9,593 nucleotides of DNA from Chlamydiota bacterium (lineage in GTDB: Bacteria; Chlamydiota; Chlamydiia; Chlamydiales; SM23-39): positions 1 through 9,593 of the forward strand of contig DAIDLB010000257.1 of assembly GCA_027449725.1 (NCBI GenBank), given 5' to 3'. Position numbers and translations under genes: made by a program. Under the pieces are notes generated by a model. The model did not search any database. It was not told the origin of the DNA and saw only the letters and a list, made by a program, of their open reading frames with translations. Positions 1-6,497 of the stretch are shown here, piece after piece. How positions within the stretch are numbered: position 1 is the stretch's first letter; the number at the start of each line of letters is the position of its first letter.

Positions 1-117
1 CGGTGCTATAAGGATTATGACGATATTGTAGAGGCTTGTTGTGATGCCTGGAACAGGTGGGTCGATATTCCCAGCAATGTGAAAAATCTATGTTCCAGAT
101 CCTGGGCTAATTTATGA
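1..117 (+). CDS. IS630-family transposase, C-terminal fragment (cut by window edge)
   Basis: Frame 1 is open from the first base to a TGA at 115-117 and gives 38 residues. It includes YDDIVEACCDAWNRW and ends in CSRSWANL. IS630-type DDE transposases typically end with a helix of the form Y..I..ACC.AWN followed some 20 residues later by SR.WA, and this fragment has both parts at the right spacing. The DDE catalytic domain would lie to the left, outside the window. The fragment is intact up to its stop, so the element may be a full insertion sequence. No terminal inverted repeat can be identified because the other end is not visible. IS630 elements transpose by cut and paste into TA dinucleotides. 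The family call rests on motif recall, not on a search. Confidence 0.8.
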   Translation, partial: RCYKDYDDIVEACCDAWNRWVDIPSNVKNLCSRSWANL

Positions 118-142
118 ATTTATTTTTTTGGAATGGTATAAT

Positions 143-1129
143 ATGAATCAGATCATGAAGAGCTTTTCCATTGATGGCGTCCATTGGCAATTGGACAGTT
201 CGACCGTGATTGCAACTGGAGTAAGGTTCAACCCCTCGATTTGCAAAGGAACGCCAGGCTATGTCGCCGCCTGGTTTAGCCAATCCATGATTGGGGGATC
301 ATTGTACCCTTCCGTCAGCTTCTCGAGCGATGGAGTTCTCTGGAGTGCTGGCCAGTCCCTGGGTGTTCCTATGTTGAATATCGGCTCTGGATATGCTGTA
401 TCGGTGGCTGCCAATAACCAGGGGTTCATGGCGGCATTCACCAGTAGGAATAGTTCTCTGTTGCCCATCCATGCCCGTTCCTCTTTTTCCAGCGACGGAA
501 TGACCTGGTCGTCCCTCGTGCAAATCGACGATTCTGTGGGGTCCATCATGAATTATACAACTTCGGTTGCGGGTTTTGAGGATACGTTTCTAGCGGGGTG
601 GGTAGACGGGAGCAATAATGCCCATACGAGCATTTCAACAAACAATGGCATGAGCTGGAGTTCCGTTGCCATTACCAGCGACAATTCGGTGGGGTCCGAG
701 GTGACGGTGAGCGCCAACAGCTCTGGATTTTTGGCGGCCTGGGTCGATTCGAGCGGAAATGCCCACTCGAGGTTTTCGGTGGATGGAGCCACTTGGGAGG
801 CGCCTTTGCAAATCGCATCGGGTCTGGATACAACGAATCTGGTCGGCGTGGCGTTGAGCACATCTTCCGACGTATTTCTCGCTGCGTGGCAAGACAGTGC
901 CAATCAGGCATATGCAAGCGCCTTGCAAAACGGCGTCTGGAGCGATCCTGTTCAAATTGCGTCGGATCTCGATGCAATCACAGGGTCTGTGTTGGGCATC
1001 AGCTCTGTGGGAAACAAGGTCCAGTTTACGTGGACGGGCAGCATGAATCCGTATGGGAACCTCTCTTCCGTGCAAACATCCGTTTCTTTTGCTTTTAAGA
1101 GGCCGTCGAATCGAAGGAGCAGGTCGTAA
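143..1129 (+). CDS. Sialidase/BNR-like beta-propeller protein, probably 5'-truncated
   Basis: A protein of 328 residues (from the ATG at 143) built of about six repeats of 46-55 residues. Each repeat has an Asp-box-like turn of the form SFSSDG..W (near residues 7-15, 59-67, 114-122, 163-172 and 210-218, with a degenerate one at 259-266) followed by a strand such as FLAAWVD. This is the pattern of six-bladed sialidase/neuraminidase-like propellers. The Arg triad and catalytic Tyr/Glu of true sialidases were not found, so enzymatic activity is not claimed; binding or a structural role is equally possible. The protein starts directly inside a first blade, has no signal peptide, and begins 25 bases after a transposase stop. 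That suggests an insertion removed the original 5' end. The frame is open from base 83. TTG 128 and ATG 155 are alternative starts, and no clear ribosome binding site supports any of them. The C-terminus is a basic, Ser/Arg-rich tail. Confidence 0.6.
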   Translation: MNQIMKSFSIDGVHWQLDSSTVIATGVRFNPSICKGTPGYVAAWFSQSMIGGSLYPSVSFSSDGVLWSAGQSLGVPMLNIGSGYAVSVAANNQGFMAAFTSRNSSLLPIHARSSFSSDGMTWSSLVQIDDSVGSIMNYTTSVAGFEDTFLAGWVDGSNNAHTSISTNNGMSWSSVAITSDNSVGSEVTVSANSSGFLAAWVDSSGNAHSRFSVDGATWEAPLQIASGLDTTNLVGVALSTSSDVFLAAWQDSANQAYASALQNGVWSDPVQIASDLDAITGSVLGISSVGNKVQFTWTGSMNPYGNLSSVQTSVSFAFKRPSNRRSRS

Positions 1130-1140
1130 GTCGGTTATTC

Positions 1141-1242
1141 TTAAACCAGGTGATCGAGTTTACCTTTCTTCCGTTTATCGGTCCATTCCCACCAGTTGGT
1201 AGCTACGCCCGTGGCTGCCTCGTGAATGATTGCGGCGAACAC
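1141..1242 (-). pseudogene. Possible gene remnant, 34 codons, function unknown
   Basis: On the minus strand a frame is open from just after a TAG (1249-1251) to a TAA (1141-1143). From a GTG at 1240-1242 it reads 34 residues, including HEAATGVATNWWEWTDKRKK and ending GKLDHLV. The mix of aromatic, acidic and basic residues looks like a real C-terminal tail rather than random translation. There is no ribosome binding site, and palindromic element A begins immediately upstream. It could be the end of a gene cut off by the element. I do not recognise the family. Otherwise the stretch from 1130 to 1249 shows no gene and no clear terminator for the propeller gene. Confidence 0.25.
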
Positions 1243-1249
1243 ATTGACC

Positions 1250-1352
1250 TAAAACCCGCTAAGAGGACAAGTCCCCTTAGAACCCCTTTTCCTTTTTTTC
1301 TCGCGCGCGCGAGAAAAAAAGAAAAAAGGAGTCCAGAGGGGCGGAGCCTTTA
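1250..1352 (-). repeat. Palindromic element A, downstream of clpC
   Basis: Read on the minus strand from the clpC stop codon, the stretch contains in order: a short GGC-TCC-GCC hairpin starting at the stop codon (1337-1351), a T-rich tract, a perfect GC-rich palindrome, an A-rich tract, and a second hairpin, CTAAGGGGAC-TT-GTCCTCTTAG (1259-1280, one mismatch in the stem), followed by GCGGGTTTTAG. The same order of modules, with recognisably similar sequence in the last third, occurs after proS at 6285-6436. In both places the element starts at the stop codon and has the same orientation relative to the gene. Copy A is shorter and lacks the outer hairpin at its far end. Confidence 0.65.
1292..1321. 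repeat. Perfect 30-bp palindrome, core of element A
   Basis: Bases 1292-1306 (C, seven T, then CTCGCGC) are the exact reverse complement of 1307-1321. Pairing continues imperfectly outwards, with TTTT at 1287-1290 opposite AAAA at 1323-1326. On either strand the transcript has U-rich sequence on the left arm and A-rich sequence on the right arm. This is the reverse of a standard intrinsic terminator, where the U tract follows the stem. It can therefore form a very stable hairpin or DNA cruciform but is not a textbook terminator. Confidence 0.85.
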
Positions 1353-3875
1353 CTGGGTAACGGCTTCTGCTTTCTTCTCTACCTGAGGCTCCTGGTCGAT
1401 GAAGTCGATGACGCCATCTTTGACTGTGACAAGGTAGTTCTTTTCCAGGTTGGGCTGGTGGAGCAGTTTTTCTGCGAGCGGGTCTTCGAGGTATTGCTCG
1501 ATGACGCGGCGCAGCGGGCGGGCCCCCATTTCGGGGAGGTAGCTCTTTTCGACAAGGAAGTCGCGCGTGGCGTCGTCGATCGAGACGTTGATCTTTTTGC
1601 GTGCCAGACGGTTTTTGAGCTTCTTGAACTCGAGGTCGACGACTTGCCTGAGAGAGGGCTTGTCGAGCGTCTTGAAGATCACGAGGCCGTCGAGGCGGTT
1701 GATGAACTCCGGCTTGAAGTGCTTTTTGACCGACGACTCGATCTTCTCTTGCATCGACTTGTAGTCGAGGACGTTTTCTTTCGCGCCGAAGCCCACTTCG
1801 GTCGATTTCCGGATCAGGTCTGCCCCGAGGTTCGAGGTCATGATGATGATCGTGTTGCGGAAGTCGATCTTGCGGCCGACCGAGTCGGTGAGGCGTCCTT
1901 CTTCGAGGATCTGCAGAAGGAGGTTCATCACATCGGGGTGCGCTTTTTCCACTTCGTCGAAGAGGACGACGCAGTAGGGACGGTGGCGGACCTGTTCTGT
2001 GAGCTGTCCCCCCTCTTCGTAGCCGACGTACCCTGGAGGCGAGCCGGTCATGCGGCTGATCGCGAACTTCTCCATGTACTCGGACATGTCGACCTGGATG
2101 AGGGCTTCTTCTCCGCCGAACATATGGGCGGCGAGGAGGCGGGCCAGGTGGGTCTTGCCGACGCCCGTGGGACCGAGGAAGAGGAACGCGCCGATGGGAC
2201 GGTTCGGATCTTTGATGTCGGCCCGGCTGCGGCGGATTGCACGGCAGACCGCTTTGAGCGCTTCGTCTTGTCCGATGATCTTGGTTTTGAGAGCCTCTTC
2301 CATCTTGAGGACTTTTTCCGTTTCCCCTTCGGTCAGACGGGTGACGGGGACGCCGGTCTGCTTGGCGACGATGTTGGCGATGTCTTCTTCATCGACGATC
2401 GGCAGATACTCGTCTTTCCGGTTTTCCCAGTCGGCGCGGAGGCGCTGCAGCTCTTCGCGGAGCGTCTTTTCGCTGTCGCGCAGTTTCGCTGCCTTCTCGT
2501 ACTCCTGGCGGGCGATTGCCTCTTCTTTCGCGACGCGCGCTTCCTCCACCTGGGTTTCGAGGGAGGCAAATTGCGACGGCTGGTGCATTGCGGCGATCCG
2601 CGCCTTCGCGCCGGACTCGTCGAGCAGGTCTATTGCCTTGTCGGGCAAAAACCGGCCGGAGATGTAGCGCTCCGAGAGGGTAACTGCGGCGCGGACAGCG
2701 GCGTCGGAGTACTTGCAGCGGTGGTGCTCTTCGTATTTGGGTTTGAGCCCCAAGAGAATCGAGATGCTCTCGTCGATCGAGGGGGGCTGGACGATGATCT
2801 TTTGGAAGCGGCGCTCGAGGGCCGGATCTTTCTCGATGTGCTTGCGGAATTCGTCGAGCGTCGTCGCGCCGATGCACTGGATCTCACCGCGCGAGAGCGC
2901 CGGCTTGAGGATGTTCGAGGCGTCGATGGCGCCTTCTGCCGCGCCGGCCCCCACGATCGTGTGGAGCTCGTCGATGAATAGGAGGACGTTGCCGTTTTTG
3001 CGGATCTCGTCCATGACCGCTTTGATCCGCTCTTCGAACTGGCCGCGGTATTTTGTGCCGGCGATCATGAGCGTCAGGTCGAGGGAGATCAGCTTTTTCT
3101 TACGCAGGTTGTCGGGAACTTCGCCGCGGACAATCGCCTGCGCGAGGCCCTCTACGATGGCCGTCTTGCCGACGCCGGCCTCGCCGATCAATACAGGGTT
3201 GTTCTTCCTTCTGCGGCAGAGGATCAGGATCAGCCGCTCCACTTCGTCCCGCCGTCCGATGACCGGGTCCATCTTCCCTTCGCGGCAAAGCTCCGTCAGG
3301 TCGTGGCCATAGGCTCGGAGCGCGGGCATCTTGTCGTTCAGGGGAGGCGTGCCATTGCGATCCTGGCTTGGGCGCGGCGTAGAGGAGGAAGAGGGAGGGG
3401 GCGTTGCGGAAGCTCCCATCGGAGGAAGCTGCAGGTTGAACGTCTCCAGCTCTTTGAGCACTTCTTTCCGCACTTCCTTGAGGTTGACGTTCAGGTTTTC
3501 AAGCACCTGCGCCGCTACCCCGTCTGTTTGCCGGAGCAGGGCCAGGAGGAGGTGTTCGGTGCCGACATAATTGTGGTTGAGGTTCGCCGCCTCTTCGTTG
3601 GCGAATTCAAAGACTTTCTTTACTTTTCCCGTGAGGGCGGGGTCTCCATAGACCTGGATTTCGGGGCCGAACCCGACGATGCGCTCGACCTCGGTCCGGA
3701 TCGTCTCATAGTCGAGATTGAGGTTGCGCAATACGTTGACGGCGATCCCTTGCCCGAGCTTTAGCAAGCCCAGGAGGACGTGTTCTGTTCCCAAGTAGTT
3801 GTGATTCAATCTCTGGGCTTCTTTTTTAGCCAGCTTGATCACTTGTTTGGCGCGGTTGGTGAATTTATCGAACAT
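1350..3875 (-). CDS. clpC: ATP-dependent Clp protease ATP-binding subunit ClpC
   Basis: Hsp100/Clp AAA+ unfoldase that feeds proteins into the ClpP peptidase in the cytoplasm. The 841 residues are close to the usual ClpC length. Visible in order: a double Clp N-domain with two NHNY.GTEH motifs (24-32 and 100-108); a Pro/Ser/Thr-rich linker (about 155-180); AAA domain 1 with Walker A GEAGVGKT (231-238) and Walker B LLFIDELH (298-305); a UVR-type middle domain with [13 protein letters not shown] (458-470), which separates ClpC from ClpB; and AAA domain 2 with Walker A GPTGVGKT (568-575) and Walker [12 protein letters not shown] (636-646). VGFG at 694-697 matches the ClpP-docking loop. All key residues are present, so it should be active. 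The start has an AGGAG five bases upstream. It is transcribed divergently from lplA. The long open frame on the opposite strand (1458-2981) is a shadow. Confidence 0.97.
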   Translation of the reverse strand: MFDKFTNRAKQVIKLAKKEAQRLNHNYLGTEHVLLGLLKLGQGIAVNVLRNLNLDYETIRTEVERIVGFGPEIQVYGDPALTGKVKKVFEFANEEAANLNHNYVGTEHLLLALLRQTDGVAAQVLENLNVNLKEVRKEVLKELETFNLQLPPMGASATPPPSSSSTPRPSQDRNGTPPLNDKMPALRAYGHDLTELCREGKMDPVIGRRDEVERLILILCRRRKNNPVLIGEAGVGKTAIVEGLAQAIVRGEVPDNLRKKKLISLDLTLMIAGTKYRGQFEERIKAVMDEIRKNGNVLLFIDELHTIVGAGAAEGAIDASNILKPALSRGEIQCIGATTLDEFRKHIEKDPALERRFQKIIVQPPSIDESISILLGLKPKYEEHHRCKYSDAAVRAAVTLSERYISGRFLPDKAIDLLDESGAKARIAAMHQPSQFASLETQVEEARVAKEEAIARQEYEKAAKLRDSEKTLREELQRLRADWENRKDEYLPIVDEEDIANIVAKQTGVPVTRLTEGETEKVLKMEEALKTKIIGQDEALKAVCRAIRRSRADIKDPNRPIGAFLFLGPTGVGKTHLARLLAAHMFGGEEALIQVDMSEYMEKFAISRMTGSPPGYVGYEEGGQLTEQVRHRPYCVVLFDEVEKAHPDVMNLLLQILEEGRLTDSVGRKIDFRNTIIIMTSNLGADLIRKSTEVGFGAKENVLDYKSMQEKIESSVKKHFKPEFINRLDGLVIFKTLDKPSLRQVVDLEFKKLKNRLARKKINVSIDDATRDFLVEKSYLPEMGARPLRRVIEQYLEDPLAEKLLHQPNLEKNYLVTVKDGVIDFIDQEPQVEKKAEAVTQ

Positions 3876-3880
3876 GAAAT

Positions 3881-3885
3881 CTCCT
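3881..3885 (-). promoter_or_regulatory. Ribosome binding site of clpC
   Basis: Read on the minus strand this is AGGAG, five bases before the ATG at 3873-3875. It is the clearest Shine-Dalgarno sequence in the window and fixes the clpC start. Confidence 0.8.
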
Positions 3886-3915
3886 CACGTTTTGCGCGTC
3901 CTAGGGCGTCTTCCG

Positions 3916-3944
3916 ATTCTACCGATTTTCGCCCTAATTTGCAA
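3916..3944 (-). promoter_or_regulatory. Candidate sigma70-type promoter of clpC
   Basis: On the minus strand TTGCAA (3939-3944) is separated by exactly 17 bases from TAGAAT (3916-3921), which is five of six matches to the -10 consensus. The predicted start is near 3909, giving a leader of about 34 bases. No CtsR-like or CIRCE-like repeat was seen in the region. Confidence 0.5.
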
Positions 3945-3995
3945 TTCTATTAATGATTTGTTTGCCAATTACTTAAGCCCCTTTCCGGATATTCC

Positions 3996-4024
3996 TTGCC
4001 ATGGGGGCCGGTAATCCTTATCCT
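3996..4024 (+). promoter_or_regulatory. Candidate promoter of lplA-proS
   Basis: TTGCCA (3996-4001), a 17-base spacer and TATCCT (4019-4024). The same -35 hexamer and spacing with a TATTCT box occur before the operon at 6498, which supports both. The predicted start is near 4031, about 45 bases before the lplA ATG chosen here. Confidence 0.4.
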
Positions 4025-4075
4025 CGGAAGAAATTTCTCATAGTCTCTTTCGGGTTTCTTTGTGAAGTAAAAAAT

Positions 4076-4780
4076 ATGCTGCAAGTTTTAGACACCGGAT
4101 CCAACAGCGCGGACGCCAACATGCGCTTCGACGAAAAGCTCCTCCTGGAGCTCGACCCCGACGGCTCGCCTATGCTCCATCTCTACCGTTGGAATGGCCC
4201 CTGCGCAACCTATGGCTATTTCATCGACCCGAGCAAGCACCTCAACCTCGACAAGATCCAAAAAAACCGGCTCACCCTCGCGCGCCGCCCGACGGGAGGG
4301 GGGATCGTCTTCCACATCTGGGATCTTGCCTTCTCGTTTCTCATGCCGGCGAACCACCCTTGCTTTGCCAAGTCGACTCTCGACAACTACCGCTTCGTCA
4401 ACGAAGCTGTGAAAGAGTCGATGCAGGATTTTCTCCAGCTTCGGGGGGCCCCGGAGCTGATCCCCGGCGACCTCAGCGGGCCGAGCCACTTCTGCATGGC
4501 CAAGCCCACCATCTACGACGTCGTCCACCAGGGGAGAAAGATCGCGGGAGCCGCCCAGCGGCGGAGGAAAAACGGCTACCTCCATCAGGGGACGATCTCG
4601 CTCGCCTTACCCCACGCCGAGCTGCTCAGCGAGGTCCTGATCTCGAAAAAAGACGTTCTCCAGGCGATGATGTCCTACACCTTCGCCCCGCTCGGCCACT
4701 ACTGGAGCGGCCAGGCGATGCAGTCGATGAGGGGCGAAATCCAGAAACGGCTGGCAGAGAATCTCCGGGCTAAATTATAA
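4076..4780 (+). CDS. lplA: Lipoate-protein ligase A family protein
   Basis: Attaches lipoic acid, via lipoyl-AMP, to the lysine of lipoyl domains (E2 subunits of 2-oxoacid dehydrogenases and GcvH). The 234-residue protein has the biotin/lipoate ligase fold: the lipoate-binding motif RRPTGGGIVFH (70-80) and the motif GRKIAGAAQRR (153-163), whose K155 corresponds to the conserved active-site lysine, followed by LHQGTI (169-174). There is no clear C-terminal accessory domain, as in many short ligases. The start at 4076 is preferred over the ATG at 4001, because 4001 lies inside the predicted -35 box and the extra 25 residues do not look like the family. The ribosome binding site is weak (GAAG). 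proS follows after eight bases, so they probably form an operon. The likely partner gcvH lies 4.3 kb downstream. Whether it uses free lipoate or octanoate cannot be told from sequence. Confidence 0.9.
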   Translation: MLQVLDTGSNSADANMRFDEKLLLELDPDGSPMLHLYRWNGPCATYGYFIDPSKHLNLDKIQKNRLTLARRPTGGGIVFHIWDLAFSFLMPANHPCFAKSTLDNYRFVNEAVKESMQDFLQLRGAPELIPGDLSGPSHFCMAKPTIYDVVHQGRKIAGAAQRRRKNGYLHQGTISLALPHAELLSEVLISKKDVLQAMMSYTFAPLGHYWSGQAMQSMRGEIQKRLAENLRAKL

Positions 4781-4781
4781 T
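4776..4781 (+). promoter_or_regulatory. TATAAT box just before proS (speculative)
   Basis: A perfect TATAAT overlaps the lplA stop codon and ends seven bases before the proS ATG. A weak CTGGCA (4751-4756) lies 19 bases upstream. If used, transcription would begin at about the ATG, giving a leaderless proS mRNA. AT-rich stop-codon context could create the match by chance. Confidence 0.2.
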
Positions 4782-4788
4782 CGCTCCC

Positions 4789-6288
4789 ATGAACAAGCCG
4801 CGCACAGCCATCGAACCGACGAGGGAAGAAAACTATCCCGAGTGGTATCAGTCCGTCCTCAAAGCCGCCGATCTCGCCGAACACTCTCCCGTCCGCGGCT
4901 GCATGGTGATCAAACCCTGGGGATACAGCCTCTGGGAAAACATTCAGCGCGTCCTCGACCGCAGGTTCAAGGAGACGGGACACCAAAACGCCTACTTCCC
5001 TCTCTTTATCCCCCTTAGCTTCCTCGAAAAAGAGGCGCAGCATGTCGAAGGCTTTGCCAAAGAATGCGCCGTCGTCACGCATCACCGTCTCGAAAAAGGA
5101 CCCGATGGCAAGCTGATCCCTGCGGGCGAACTCGAAGAGCCTCTCATCGTCCGCCCCACATCCGAGATGATCATCGGCCACTCGTTTTCCAAGTGGATCG
5201 AGTCGTACCGCGACTTGCCTCTGCTCATCAACCAGTGGGCCAACGTCGTGCGCTGGGAGATGCGCACCCGCATGTTCCTCCGCACCGCCGAATTTCTCTG
5301 GCAGGAAGGGCACACCGCCCACGCCACCAAAGAAGAAGCCGAGATCGAGACGATGCGGATGTTGGACGTCTATGCCGACTTTTGCCATGACTACCTCGCC
5401 ATGCCCGTCATCCGCGGAGAGAAAACCCCTGCCGAGCGGTTCCCGGGAGCTGCCGCCACCTACACCATCGAAGCGATGATGCAAGATCGAAAAGCCCTCC
5501 AGGCGGGCACATCCCATTTCCTCGGGCAAAATTTCGCCCGCTCCTGCAACATCTCCTTCACCAACGAGCAGGGTGAGCGCGAATTCGCTTGGACGACCTC
5601 CTGGGGCTCGACGACCCGCCTCATCGGCGCGATGATCATGACCCACAGTGATGACGACGGCCTCGTCCTCCCTCCCAAAATCGCCTCGGCCCATCTCGTC
5701 CTCATTCCCGTCGTCCATAACGTTGAGCGCAAGGCCGCGATCCTCGCCTACTGCGAAGCCCTCGCTGCCGAGCTGCGCCGTGCCCGCTTCGACGACCGGC
5801 CCCTCGACGTCCTCGTCGACGCCCGCGACCAGCGGAGCGGCGAAAAGAACTGGCACTGGATCAAAAAAGGCATCCCCCTTCGCCTCGAGGTCGGCGAGCG
5901 CGAAATGGAATCGTCTCAACTCTCTCTCCTCCGCCGCGACCGTCCCCACAAAGAAAGGCTCTCCCTCGCTCGCTCTGACCTCGCCGCCCGCATTCCCCAC
6001 ATCCTCCAGGAAATCCAGGACAACCTCCTCGCCAAGGCCACAGCCTTCCGGGATCAGCACACCGTCCGCATCGACAGCCTCGATGCCTTCCGCCAGTTCT
6101 TCGCCTCCGAAACTCCCGGCTTCGCTCTCTGCCACTGGAACGAAGACCCCGCCCACGAAGCGAAAGTCAAAGAAGAACTCAACGTCACCATCCGCTGCAT
6201 CCCGCTCCACACTCCCGACGAGACCGGGCGCTGCATCTTCACTGGCGAGCCCAGCCCCCGCCGCGTTATTTTCGCTAAATCGTATTAA
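4789..6288 (+). CDS. proS: Prolyl-tRNA synthetase, archaeal/eukaryotic-type (no editing insertion)
   Basis: Class II synthetase that charges tRNA-Pro with proline. At 499 residues it is the short type; the usual bacterial enzyme is near 570 residues, with an editing (INS) domain between motifs 2 and 3. Seen here: VRGCMVIKPWGY (35-46), EGFAKECAVVTHHRLE (87-102), RPTSE (122-126), motif 2 RWEMRTRMFLRTAEFLWQEG (155-174), TSHFLGQNFA (241-250), motif 3 SWGSTTRLIGAMIMTHSDD (271-289), the anticodon-binding domain from about 301, and a C-terminal domain ending FAKSY, the typical terminal Tyr of this type. The zinc site looks incomplete: Cys448, Cys470 and Cys482 are present but Thr485 stands where a C..C pair is expected. 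Overall wording resembles Bacteroidetes enzymes as I recall them. There is no Shine-Dalgarno in the eight-base gap after lplA. Its stop codon is part of palindromic element B. Confidence 0.96.
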   Translation: MNKPRTAIEPTREENYPEWYQSVLKAADLAEHSPVRGCMVIKPWGYSLWENIQRVLDRRFKETGHQNAYFPLFIPLSFLEKEAQHVEGFAKECAVVTHHRLEKGPDGKLIPAGELEEPLIVRPTSEMIIGHSFSKWIESYRDLPLLINQWANVVRWEMRTRMFLRTAEFLWQEGHTAHATKEEAEIETMRMLDVYADFCHDYLAMPVIRGEKTPAERFPGAAATYTIEAMMQDRKALQAGTSHFLGQNFARSCNISFTNEQGEREFAWTTSWGSTTRLIGAMIMTHSDDDGLVLPPKIASAHLVLIPVVHNVERKAAILAYCEALAAELRRARFDDRPLDVLVDARDQRSGEKNWHWIKKGIPLRLEVGEREMESSQLSLLRRDRPHKERLSLARSDLAARIPHILQEIQDNLLAKATAFRDQHTVRIDSLDAFRQFFASETPGFALCHWNEDPAHEAKVKEELNVTIRCIPLHTPDETGRCIFTGEPSPRRVIFAKSY

Positions 6289-6436
6289 GGGCTCCGCCCT
6301 TAAGATCCCGCTAAAGGACTGCGTCCTTTAAAATCCTATTTATTTTTGCGAATCCGCGCACGCGCGGGTTCGCATAAAAAAACAGGGTTTCAAAAGGGCT
6401 TGCCCTTTTGCGGGATTCTAAGGGCGGAGCCCTTAG
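6285..6436 (+). repeat. Palindromic element B, 152-bp nested palindrome at the proS stop
   Basis: The whole stretch is an imperfect palindrome centred between 6360 and 6361, with 76-base arms. Each arm carries two small hairpins of its own. Left arm: TTAAGGGC-TCC-GCCCTTAA (6285-6303) and TAAAGGAC-TGC-GTCCTTTA (6312-6330). Core: T-rich sequence and GCGAATCCGCGC at 6348-6359, opposite GCGCGGGTTCGC at 6362-6373 and A-rich sequence. Right arm: CAAAAGGGC-TT-GCCCTTTTG (6391-6410) and CTAAGGGC-GGA-GCCCTTAG (6418-6436). The modules match element A after clpC. The proS stop codon (6286-6288) lies inside the first hairpin. A terminator-like or mRNA-end-protecting role, or a mobile non-autonomous repeat, are both possible. 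Confidence 0.85.
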
Positions 6437-6438
6437 GA

Positions 6439-6467
6439 TTGCCAGAAAGCGGGGGGCATGCTATTCT
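6439..6467 (+). promoter_or_regulatory. Candidate promoter of the 6498-9438 operon
   Basis: TTGCCA (6439-6444, five of six to consensus), a 17-base spacer and TATTCT (6462-6467). It starts directly after element B. Predicted transcription start is near 6474, giving a leader of about 24 bases before the ATG at 6498. Confidence 0.5.
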
Positions 6468-6472
6468 GCAGG

Positions 6473-6484
6473 GTCAAATTTGAC
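6473..6484. promoter_or_regulatory. Operator-like 12-bp palindrome GTCAAATTTGAC
   Basis: A perfect 12-base palindrome that lies at the predicted transcription start and just before the AGGGG ribosome binding site (6491-6495). Its position would suit a repressor site. No regulator gene is visible in the window, and a palindrome this short can arise by chance. Confidence 0.3.
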
Positions 6485-6497
6485 GCAGACAGGGGAT

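Noticed and set aside
137..142. TATAAT immediately before the propeller ATG
   Set aside because: No acceptable -35 at 16-18 bases upstream; transcription would begin inside the proposed gene.
1150..1386. 78-codon plus-strand frame between the propeller gene and clpC
   Set aside because: It runs through the palindromic element and into the 3' end of clpC; no start signals and no protein-like pattern.
1458..2981. 507-codon open frame on the plus strand
   Set aside because: It lies antisense to the well-supported clpC and is a by-product of its C-rich third positions; its residues are a Glu/Asp/Val/Phe-rich mix typical of shadow frames.
4001..4075. Upstream ATG giving lplA 25 extra residues
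   Set aside because: The codon coincides with the predicted -35 box, and the extension does not resemble the ligase family start.
4699..6210. 503-codon open frame on the minus strand
   Set aside because: Antisense to proS, which has all family motifs; low-complexity Gly/Glu/Val/Asp composition without recognisable domains.
6285..6436. CRISPR-like array
   Set aside because: The repeated units are hairpins of differing sequence without constant repeats or spacers, and no cas gene is present.
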